A stretch of 52,451 nt of DNA, from contig JAGCGO010000021.1 of assembly GCA_017649565.1 (NCBI GenBank), positions 1 to 52,451 on the forward strand, given 5' to 3'. The notes beneath the pieces are model-generated. The model ran no database searches. It was not told the DNA's origin and saw nothing but the letters and a program-made list of their open reading frames with translations. The DNA is from Fibrobacter sp. Lineage in GTDB: Bacteria > Fibrobacterota > Fibrobacteria > Fibrobacterales > Fibrobacteraceae. Positions 15,519 to 23,094 of this stretch are shown here, piece after piece. Every line of letters begins with the position of its first letter. The first letter of the stretch is position 1. Made by a program: the position numbers and the translations under genes.

Positions 15519-16352
15519 ATGAAGCCAATTGTCGAATACCAAGATTACCACGTTTTTTTGAACGACTTCTACGAGGAGCGTAAACGCACTTCCGCTTTCT
15601 CATGGAGGGAGTTCGCAAAGATTGCCGGTTTTGCCTCGCCTTCGTATCTCAAGACGGTTTGCGAGGGCAAAACAAACTTGAGCAAGGTGACGATGGGCCG
15701 CGTCGCGCAAGCTATGGGACTTGCCGGTTATGAAGTGACTTATTTCGAAACCATGGTGAAGTTCGGCAACGCCAAGAAGGATTCCGTCAAGATGGAGTAC
15801 CTCAAGGAAATGCAGGACATGGCCCGCAACCACAAGGTACGCATTATCGACAAGGACGCGTTCGAATACTTTTCGAGCTGGAAGAATCCGGTCGTCCGCG
15901 AACTAGCCCCGATAATGCCCGGAGCCATGCCAGGCGAAATCGCCGGAGCCTGCTGCCAGGAAGTCTCGGCGCTGGAAGTCCGCAAGTCGCTCGCATTTCT
16001 AGAACGCACCGGCTTCCTCAAGCAGACAAGCGAGAACACCTACGAGCAGACCGAGAAAGATGTCATAGGCTCCAAGGAAGGGCTCCCGCTCGCAATCCGC
16101 TCGATGCACCGCGAGATGGGCAATTTGGCCGTTGATTCGTTGGACCGCTTCACGGCAAGCGAACGAAACATTACCGGCATCACAATGGGCGTCAACCGCG
16201 AAACGTACGAAAAGGTTGTCGCAGAACTTGACGAGTGCCGCAAAAGGATTACTGCAATCGTAAACGCTTGCAGCGACATCACACAAGTTTACAGACTGAA
16301 TTTACAACTGTTCCCGCTTTCGAAAGAAATCGCGAACAATAAGGAGGATTAA
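15519..16352 (+). CDS. TIGR02147 family protein, putative transcription regulator (HTH plus DUF4423)
   Basis: Member of the paralogous family first described in F. succinogenes; 277 residues, cytoplasmic, no membrane segment. Residues about 25-68 (WREFAKIAGF..PSYLKTVCEGK.NLS) look like an XRE-type helix-turn-helix; the rest is the DUF4423-like region with the family pattern F.YF..W.NPV.RELAPI (about 105-130). It is 277 versus 273 residues and clearly homologous to the product of 38138-38959; both start MKPIVEYQDY. The stop codon TAA lies one base before the ATG of the following lipoprotein gene, and the ribosome site of that gene (AAGGAGG) is inside this coding sequence, so translation is coupled. 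A regulator of its own module is inference. No ribosome site precedes its own ATG. Confidence 0.85.
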   Translation: MKPIVEYQDYHVFLNDFYEERKRTSAFSWREFAKIAGFASPSYLKTVCEGKTNLSKVTMGRVAQAMGLAGYEVTYFETMVKFGNAKKDSVKMEYLKEMQDMARNHKVRIIDKDAFEYFSSWKNPVVRELAPIMPGAMPGEIAGACCQEVSALEVRKSLAFLERTGFLKQTSENTYEQTEKDVIGSKEGLPLAIRSMHREMGNLAVDSLDRFTASERNITGITMGVNRETYEKVVAELDECRKRITAIVNACSDITQVYRLNLQLFPLSKEIANNKED

Positions 16353-16353
16353 G

Positions 16354-18711
16354 ATGAGAACAAGATTTTATATAGCATGCGGGGCCTTCGCGCTCGCAGC
16401 TACAGGTTGTCTGGACGAAAAAAATATTTCGGGGACATCGACAGAGCCGAATACAGTCCAAGCTAACGGCAGCGTCCTGTGGGATCCGTCAAACGGCGAT
16501 CATCGAGTCAATTTTACAGCCAGTGTGACCGCATTGCCCAAAGGCGCCGTCGCAGACGGCCATTGGTACTGGGAAGCCTATAGCGACGCGAAAAAAGGTG
16601 GCGAGGCGTACATATCGTGGCCTACTAAATTGACCGACGGAACAGATTCCTTGTCTGCGGTCATTGATTCGTGTCAAGGATTGTGCGGAACGGCAGTCTT
16701 AAAAAAAGGCTCAATGACCAGCGCTCCGTTTGCAGGGGTTGGCTTTACGATTGCAAGAGACAAAAACGGGGAACCCCTTCCTGTTGACGTTTCGAACTGG
16801 GGCGGCGTTTGCGTTACATATACGTCAGAAGCGGATCCGCTAATCGTGCTTGATTTGGGAGACTCGCTCAAGCATGAACTCGGCGACAAGTTGCCATCCG
16901 CATCTATGAAAAAAACAAAGAAAGAGACCGAAATAACGGAATGTGTTAGTTGGGAAGAATTTACGATTTCGTCCGAGTCAAAGAAACTTCCTGAACATTG
17001 GCAAGATGCCGTTGGAGAAAAGGCGGCAAGTCAACTTGTTGGGGTAAAAATTAGAATCCAAGACGATTCCGGCAAATACAAATTCAATATCCGGCAAGTC
17101 GGGACCAAGGAGAATGATCCACCGAAAACAACGCACCAGAAATCTTCGTCCAGTTCTCAAGCTGAAAGTTCCTCAAGCTCCCAAATCGCGAGTTCTTCCA
17201 GCTGGCTTTTGCTAGGAGGTGGGGACGGAAGCCTATGGACCCCGCTAAAAGACAAGGACCATGTTCAGACATTGCTTTATACCTTCTATAAAGCGGAGGA
17301 TAAATCGGATAAATCGTATACACCCATTGAACCGGACGGCCGATGGTTCTTGGAAACCGACGCTGCAAATGGCGGAGAGTCATTTATCTCTTGGCCGGTT
17401 TCGCTTGGTCACGACAGTTCTTTGGTTGACGTTGTAGAATTTTGCAAGGGACTCTGTGGCAGAGCCTCTTTGAAAAAGGGAACATCACAAAAAGACCCGG
17501 CAGTGTACGCCAGCTTTAATCTTGCAAAGGATTCTGCAGGGAACCGCACACCTGTTAGTGTTTGGAAATGGAAAGGAATTTGTGTAGAGTATTATTCAGA
17601 AACGGATCTTTCAGTCGAACTCGTATTGTCTGATTCGCTTAATAGGATTTTGGATTACAACTTACCCGCAGCAAAACTTTCCAAATCCTCGTCAATAGAA
17701 AAAACTTGCCTTTCTTGGGATAAATTCAATTTGCCGGAGGGGGTGGAAAACGTCCCTCAAGTTTTGAAGGAAAACAAGCACATTGACCATGATTCCACGG
17801 CGGATGAAAACCAATGGAAGATGTATGTCGGAAGTCAAGCATCAAAGCATTTGGTTGGCGTAAGGTTTAAAATCCAAGCAGATGAGGGCGATTACAGTTT
17901 TGGGATTGGGGCAGTAGGAAACCTTTTCAGAGAGTTCAAGAGCAATACAGATTTGCCGATTTGCGTGAGCAAGAGGAAAGGAAACTCATGCGAAAAGGAC
18001 CTTATGTCGGGAGGTTATGGATTTCCTCAAGTCAATACCGCTAGATATGCAGACGACAGTTGGCCTTCGGATGTTGAAGAAGACGGGAGATGGTTTGTGG
18101 AAACAGACTCTGCAAAAGGAGGTCACTCATCCATTTCGCCTTATGATTTAATACAATTCCAAGCCAAAGTTCACGATACTTTGGAAACTCTGATAAGCGA
18201 ATGTGAAGGTATATGTCGATCAATAGACTTGAGACGCGAAGCGATAACGGACGACGATGAACTGGAAGACGACTCGACAACAAACAGAGAATCGCAAAGC
18301 GACGCGATGACAGACGATCCTTATGTTGTTTTGGGATTCCATTTAGCCAGGACCATTTCTCATTCAGATGACTTGGGAGACCCTGTACCTGTCGATGTTT
18401 CGAATTGGGATGGTATGTGTTTTGAATATTTTAGCAGAATTCCTATAACGTTGGAACTTGATACCGGCGATTCACTAAATACCATACTCGGAGCCAAACC
18501 GTATGTTATTTTGCCGGAAACGGAAAGGCATATGTGTTTCCGCTGGAGCGACTTCGAACTCCCGGCCGGGCAGATTACCCCGGAATATTCGGAAGGCAGC
18601 GTCGGCGAATTTGCGGCAAAGCATTTGTCTGCAATAAGGTTTATAATGCAATCACATAATGATGGCGATGTGATTCTAAATATTAGAACGATTTCCACAT
18701 ACTACTTTTAG
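16354..18711 (+). CDS. Lipoprotein with three tandem carbohydrate-binding-like domains, TIGR02147 partner
   Basis: 785 residues. Signal sequence with Cys19 in LAATGC, then a short TEPNT-containing stretch, so probably outer-membrane anchored. Three repeats of about 200 residues follow (about 35-250, 310-530, 560-785), with Ser-rich linker 260-285. Each repeat has DG.W..E....GG.S.IS, then C.G.CG (or C.GICR), a segment like PV.VSNW.G.C..Y, C.SW..F, and KH.. or SQLVG...IQ. This resembles the galactose-binding-like beta-sandwich of CIA30/CBM11-type modules, but the family assignment is tentative. Paired cysteines suggest two disulphides per domain. Module 2's lipoprotein shares the TEPNT motif after the lipid Cys but not these domains, so the cargo differs while the gene pair is kept. 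Binding of plant polysaccharide is a guess. Confidence 0.75.
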   Translation: MRTRFYIACGAFALAATGCLDEKNISGTSTEPNTVQANGSVLWDPSNGDHRVNFTASVTALPKGAVADGHWYWEAYSDAKKGGEAYISWPTKLTDGTDSLSAVIDSCQGLCGTAVLKKGSMTSAPFAGVGFTIARDKNGEPLPVDVSNWGGVCVTYTSEADPLIVLDLGDSLKHELGDKLPSASMKKTKKETEITECVSWEEFTISSESKKLPEHWQDAVGEKAASQLVGVKIRIQDDSGKYKFNIRQVGTKENDPPKTTHQKSSSSSQAESSSSSQIASSSSWLLLGGGDGSLWTPLKDKDHVQTLLYTFYKAEDKSDKSYTPIEPDGRWFLETDAANGGESFISWPVSLGHDSSLVDVVEFCKGLCGRASLKKGTSQKDPAVYASFNLAKDSAGNRTPVSVWKWKGICVEYYSETDLSVELVLSDSLNRILDYNLPAAKLSKSSSIEKTCLSWDKFNLPEGVENVPQVLKENKHIDHDSTADENQWKMYVGSQASKHLVGVRFKIQADEGDYSFGIGAVGNLFREFKSNTDLPICVSKRKGNSCEKDLMSGGYGFPQVNTARYADDSWPSDVEEDGRWFVETDSAKGGHSSISPYDLIQFQAKVHDTLETLISECEGICRSIDLRREAITDDDELEDDSTTNRESQSDAMTDDPYVVLGFHLARTISHSDDLGDPVPVDVSNWDGMCFEYFSRIPITLELDTGDSLNTILGAKPYVILPETERHMCFRWSDFELPAGQITPEYSEGSVGEFAAKHLSAIRFIMQSHNDGDVILNIRTISTYYF

Positions 18712-18733
18712 TCTACAAAAATCAGTCAGAGAA

Positions 18734-18767
18734 AAAGTCCTCCGCGGCAATCGCCGTGGAGGACTTT
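18734..18767. terminator. Bidirectional terminator hairpin, copy 1
   Basis: AAAGTCCTCCGCGGC and GCCGTGGAGGACTTT around AATC, between the convergent lipoprotein and CBM3-like genes. T-runs or A-runs on both sides allow it to serve either strand. Nearly identical to the hairpin at 20707-20740, where the single differing base pair is swapped. Confidence 0.85.
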
Positions 18768-18815
18768 CTACACGCCATATTTGCGCTTTTGCATACGACT
18801 AAATCAAGACTTTTT

Positions 18816-20234
18816 TTATTTCAAAATGACACTCTTTGCATTGGACTTGCCATTCTGTTCAACCGTCACGATATAACGTCCGTTGGGAACGATTCCAGAA
18901 TGCCATTCTACACGATGGAATCCCGGCTGGAGGTTTTCCTTGACAATCTTTGCAACAACGGCACCATTGGCATTTACAATGGAAACCTTGGCCGTACCTG
19001 CAGTCTTGATTTCTACATTCACTGCCGAATGGTCAACGCCCCTGACAACAGGAGAAAGCGAGGCTGCTGCAGGAATCAGCTCTTCCGTATTTGCCAATTC
19101 CGTTCGCTTCGCCAACATATTCGACGAACCATTCCATTGAACTATACGATAGTGTGTATCTTTATTCCCGTAGATAATATTCTTAATTCGGTTTTGGACG
19201 CTTACGGAAGCATCGTACCAATACCATCGATTTGCATTACGATCATTTTCATCATCTACCTTAAGATCGCTATACAATATATTTGCGTTGGAAACATTGG
19301 CAAAAATGGCATATTCGCCACTGACGGGATACAGCAAGTTCGAGCTATTATCGGCAGGCACAAAACAGAATTCCTTTCTAACATTCCAATCAACTACGTT
19401 GGGGCTTATATTGCCCGAAGAATAGTTGTTATGAGTGTCATCTTCCGTATCATGGAAACGTCCGAACGCTTGAGTTCCTGCCGGGCAAGCGTCATCCAGC
19501 CTGAGTACGGCATAGTCGAACGGGACGCGCGGAAGCTGATTGTTCGTGCCGTCATATTCAAGCACGCAATACATAAACTCCACAAGTCCTCTACCAACAT
19601 AAACACTCGGAATATAAACCGTTTCCCCTTCAACAAATCCAGATCCATTCCCATTTTCTTCCGCATCAATACGAATGATGACTTCTTCATCGCAGGCATA
19701 GTCCCAATGTTTTTTCAGCACGCCAATTCTCTTAGGCCAAACAGACGGATCGTTCGGATATCCAAAAACGATATTCCCATTTACATAGACTGGTATTTTT
19801 TTATTGACTTCGAAATTGGAGCCGATATCGGCAAATGAGTAGTCATTAGAAACATTGAAATTAGACCAATCAGTATAATGTACACCAAAACTAAACCCTG
19901 ATACATTCGGGAAATATGCATTCGGAGCGAAACTTGCTCCCCGAACGCTGACGTGAATCATCCATTTGTTTGAATTTTTTTGTTCCAAAGTGAACGTGGC
20001 ATTTGGACCATACCACACCTCTAGCTGCGGCGTTTTTCCGTTTTCTGCGGTAAATTCAACATCAAAATCAAAATTCGGAACAGACACGTTTCCTTCATTT
20101 TTGGCGTACACCCAAAATCTTCCGTAATTCGCGTCGTTACTCGACCTGGTGAACATTTTAACAAGAGGTTGGTCCGGCCCCGAAGCGAAGCACATTGAAA
20201 CAACCCAGAGAAGAGCGAGGTATAATTTTTTCAT
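18816..20234 (-). CDS. Secreted CBM3-like cellulose-binding protein with C-terminal sorting-type domain
   Basis: 472 residues; no catalytic domain recognised. Signal peptide MKKLYLALLWVVSMCFA. Residues about 20-175 resemble a family 3 carbohydrate-binding module: RFWVYAKNEGNVSVPNFD in the early strands, then TDWSNFNVSNDYSF and VNGNIVFGYPN, which parallel the NDWSNYTQSNDYSF and NGVLVWGKEP segments of cellulosomal CBM3. A middle region of about 220 residues is unassigned and has several Cys. The last 75 residues (VSIVNANGAVVAKI ... NGRYIVTVEQ ...) are the shared C-terminal domain. ATG 20234 is favoured by AAGAAGGA upstream and by the signal peptide, over an earlier in-frame start. Likely role: cell or enzyme adhesion to cellulose. 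Confidence 0.75.
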   Translation of the reverse strand: MKKLYLALLWVVSMCFASGPDQPLVKMFTRSSNDANYGRFWVYAKNEGNVSVPNFDFDVEFTAENGKTPQLEVWYGPNATFTLEQKNSNKWMIHVSVRGASFAPNAYFPNVSGFSFGVHYTDWSNFNVSNDYSFADIGSNFEVNKKIPVYVNGNIVFGYPNDPSVWPKRIGVLKKHWDYACDEEVIIRIDAEENGNGSGFVEGETVYIPSVYVGRGLVEFMYCVLEYDGTNNQLPRVPFDYAVLRLDDACPAGTQAFGRFHDTEDDTHNNYSSGNISPNVVDWNVRKEFCFVPADNSSNLLYPVSGEYAIFANVSNANILYSDLKVDDENDRNANRWYWYDASVSVQNRIKNIIYGNKDTHYRIVQWNGSSNMLAKRTELANTEELIPAAASLSPVVRGVDHSAVNVEIKTAGTAKVSIVNANGAVVAKIVKENLQPGFHRVEWHSGIVPNGRYIVTVEQNGKSNAKSVILK

Positions 20235-20762
20235 ATTTTTTTCCTTCTTAAAAAAAGTGGTACAGGAAAATATAGCACAAAACAAACAAAAAAACGCACT
20301 AACATACAAAATAAAATAATCCGTACAACGTTGTAAATTAATTCTTTATCCACTTTTTCAAAGTTCACATCGTTTCATACAAAAAAGCAATTACGCTCGC
20401 ATTTTCACAATCTCCCCTGCTCCCAAATTGTCATTTTTTCAAGAAAACACGCCTCAAGTGTTTTAGCACAAACAAAGTAAATAAAAATTCAACATCAATC
20501 TCTAAAAATTTGTCGTTTCATATAGTTTTAGATTCCGACTAATTTATTTAATCCAGACAAGAAAATTTTTTACATTAGAAAAGTTTTTTCATCTAGTAGT
20601 CGCCATTTCTCCTTGTGATATAGCGCACATTACATAAAGCAACACTACTTTATATGATACACTAAAATCAATTTTCAAACAAACTAACCAATCGTTTGAT
20701 TAAGAAAAAGTCCTCCACGGCAATCGCCGCGGAGGACTTTCCACACACCAAATTCGGTTTCG
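20235..20762. other. Intergenic region between the CBM3-like and GH5 genes
   Basis: A 528-base A/T-rich gap. It holds the leader of the CBM3-like gene, with TATATT preceded by TGC (an extended -10, near 20266-20273, minus) and AAGAAGGA as ribosome site, and the terminator of the GH5 gene at 20707-20740. No gene, RNA or further repeat is seen in 20290-20700. Confidence 0.5.
20707..20740. terminator. Terminator hairpin of the GH5 gene, copy 2
   Basis: AAAGTCCTCCACGGC and GCCGCGGAGGACTTT around AATC, followed by CTTTTTCTTA on the minus strand. Almost identical to 18734-18767, including some flanking bases. Confidence 0.85.
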
Positions 20763-22919
20763 TTATTTCAGAATCACCTTCCGGGCAAGTTGCTGTTTAC
20801 CCTGCTTCACGACGAGCATTGCAACACCACGGTATGCACTGTGCAGCTCCACGCGGTTTGTGCCATCGTTTGCGACAAGGCTCTGCTGGGCAATGACCTG
20901 GCCAAGCCCATTCAGCAGCACAACCGTAGACTTCTGGCCGGCCACAGCTGTAAAGAGCACCTGCACGGAACCGTTCTGGACATGGGCCTTGAAGTCTACA
21001 TTTCCATAACCACGGGAAGCAATTGCATTGCCGTCGCCAGGCTGATTGCCGGGTTGTGTCCCGGGTTGATCGCCAGGCTTTGTCGTAACCTCGGTTTTAC
21101 TCCCGAAATCGCCCGTTGCGCTTTCGGGCACAAGCTTACCCGTCGCGATGCCCGCAAGTTCGGGAACCTTGTTGAAGTTGCTGGCCGTATCGACGCTGCC
21201 GTCGGCCTTCCACAGGAGCATATTGTCGAGGTACATGTCGCCCGTAAACTGCGTGCCGTAGAGATTCAGCCCGATGGTCTTGACATCATTCTGGGCAGTA
21301 AACGTAAGTTTGCCTTCGCCAGTGCCGAATTCGACCTTGTAGTTCTTGAGGGTTCCCATCTCAGAGACATTCCCGAGACTGACTTCCTTCCAATCCCATT
21401 CCCCGGACATATTGAAAAGGGAAACACTAGCCCATCCAAACTCGCCACACCCATCGCGAGTTGCATCGGTGCACGGACCCGCAGACGCACCTTCGACCTT
21501 CATGTCGAAAGAAATGGCCACGTAATCGCTCCAATTGGCACCGCTAAAGTTGACGCGCATCGTTCCCGCCTCGGCACTGTCGGAAGTCTTCGTCTGATAG
21601 CTTATATGCAGGGCCTTGCCGTCGGTCGAAAGACTTCCCTTGACGGTGGAATCAATGGTGTTGCCCGGAACACTCGCCTGGCCATAGGCCTCGCGCATGG
21701 CGTTCAAGGTTTCCACATCGACGATGTCGCCCACGTTGCCACCGAACTTGTTGACCTGGCGGCGAATAATCGTGAAGTTGCCATCGCCTTCGTCACCGGT
21801 ATCCCATACGCAAGGAACGAGACCGTTCTTCTTTGCCGAAGCGACCGTATAGCCGTACCAGGCAGAACGCGCTTCGAGATGCGCTTTGAGGTTATCGCCG
21901 GAAAGGGCATTGAGACGCTTGACCGCACCCATCTCGCCAATCACGACCGGAATGCCCTTGTCGTAGAAACGGGTCTTGAGTCCACTAAACAGGTTGTCGA
22001 TGGACTGTTTGGAACCGAGCGCCGAGCCGGAGCAAGTATGCGCAGCGTCGTTGCCCGGAGTCTTGTCTTCCCAGTAGTAGAACATTTTGCCCCAATCTTC
22101 GTCACCGCCGGTCATGAGCGAGAACTGGTAAGGGTAAAAGTGGATTTCGGCCATGGTGTAGCCGGCGCCCGCCGGGTCTTCCGGGTACATCGAAGAAAGG
22201 AGCGGAGCCTTGTCGATTTCGGTACGCGGAGTTTGCACCACCACGATACGGGTAGCGTTGTTACCGCCGGTAGAGCGCACTGCCTTGAGGCATGCCTCAT
22301 GGTAGCTCTTGAGCACCTGCATACGGGCTTCGTCGAATGCCCACTGGCCATTGTCTGCACCGCCGTTCCACGGGTCGTTTACGCCAGGTTCGTTAGCGGA
22401 CGCAAAAATCAAGTGTTCGTCATATTCGGCAAACTTGGTCGCGATCTGCTTCCAGTAGTTTTCCTGCTTTGCAGCAATCTCTGACGCAACAACGGTCGTT
22501 TCACCGTTCTTGTCAAATCCCTGGCCGTCAAAAACGTGGTCTTCGAGCCAGCCTTCGTCCCAATGGCTATTCAGGATGGCATACATGCCGTTGCCGATAA
22601 CAAGGTCGACAACCGTCTTGACGGAGTCGAGCCAACCCGCGTTAATCGTGCCGTTGGAAGCATGGCTATTCCATGCGCACGGGATACGGACGGTATTGAA
22701 ACCGGCGTCCTTGATTGCCTTTACGTAAGCTGCATCCGGGAAGGGGTTTCCCCATGCGGTCGGATTACCCGGCACTTCCATGGTGTTACCGATGTTGTAA
22801 CCGAGGCCCATATTTTTCTGGACTTCTATAGCGTTCGGAAGGCCCTGTGCATTCGCACATACCGCCAAGGCAAGGGAAGTTAGCATGACCTTGCAACAAT
22901 AGCCATATTGTTTTTTCAT
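20763..22919 (-). CDS. GH5 cellulase with CBM-like domain and C-terminal sorting-type domain
   Basis: Secreted retaining endo-beta-1,4-glucanase, 718 residues. Signal peptide cut after CANA (24). Catalytic barrel about 25-420: GLGYNIGNTMEVPG, VRIPCAW, proton donor E177 in ASANEP and nucleophile E329 in VVIGEMG. Next, about 430-620, a beta-sandwich with LHISYQTK, AISFDMKV and DMYLDNMLLW, like CBM11/CIA30-type modules. Then a PGDQPGTQPGNQPGD linker and the shared C-terminal domain ending LVVKQGKQQLARKVILK. ATG 22919 is set by AAGGATC and the signal peptide; an in-frame extension to 23021 crosses the promoter region. A TGTGA-N6-TCACA site and a 16-bp palindrome lie upstream, suggesting catabolite-type control. 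Confidence 0.93.
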   Translation of the reverse strand: MKKQYGYCCKVMLTSLALAVCANAQGLPNAIEVQKNMGLGYNIGNTMEVPGNPTAWGNPFPDAAYVKAIKDAGFNTVRIPCAWNSHASNGTINAGWLDSVKTVVDLVIGNGMYAILNSHWDEGWLEDHVFDGQGFDKNGETTVVASEIAAKQENYWKQIATKFAEYDEHLIFASANEPGVNDPWNGGADNGQWAFDEARMQVLKSYHEACLKAVRSTGGNNATRIVVVQTPRTEIDKAPLLSSMYPEDPAGAGYTMAEIHFYPYQFSLMTGGDEDWGKMFYYWEDKTPGNDAAHTCSGSALGSKQSIDNLFSGLKTRFYDKGIPVVIGEMGAVKRLNALSGDNLKAHLEARSAWYGYTVASAKKNGLVPCVWDTGDEGDGNFTIIRRQVNKFGGNVGDIVDVETLNAMREAYGQASVPGNTIDSTVKGSLSTDGKALHISYQTKTSDSAEAGTMRVNFSGANWSDYVAISFDMKVEGASAGPCTDATRDGCGEFGWASVSLFNMSGEWDWKEVSLGNVSEMGTLKNYKVEFGTGEGKLTFTAQNDVKTIGLNLYGTQFTGDMYLDNMLLWKADGSVDTASNFNKVPELAGIATGKLVPESATGDFGSKTEVTTKPGDQPGTQPGNQPGDGNAIASRGYGNVDFKAHVQNGSVQVLFTAVAGQKSTVVLLNGLGQVIAQQSLVANDGTNRVELHSAYRGVAMLVVKQGKQQLARKVILK

Positions 22920-23001
22920 AGTTTGATCCTTTTTATATATACCAAAACATCCGAAGGGACTCACCCAAAGGATCTCACCACCATTCCTAAATCTAATCTG
23001 A

Positions 23002-23017
23002 GAATGGAATTCCATTC
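23002..23017. promoter_or_regulatory. 16-bp perfect palindrome upstream of the GH5 gene
   Basis: GAATGGAATTCCATTC is a perfect palindrome 83 bases before the GH5 start codon. With the possible promoter TCGACA-18-TAATAA (23053 to 23024, minus) it would cover the transcription start, an operator-like position. Confidence 0.45.
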
Positions 23018-23055
23018 CCATATTTATTACATACAGTGTTGACTTTTTGTCGAAG

Positions 23056-23071
23056 TGTGAAAAATATCACA
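23056..23071. promoter_or_regulatory. CRP/FNR-type site upstream of the GH5 gene
   Basis: TGTGA-AAAATA-TCACA is an exact match to the CRP half-site arrangement TGTGA-N6-TCACA, and the dyad extends one pair further (G/C). It lies between polA and the GH5 gene, about 140 bases before the GH5 start. No CRP-family gene is in the window. Confidence 0.5.
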
Positions 23072-23094
23072 CCGACTCGTCAAACCGAAGCCGC

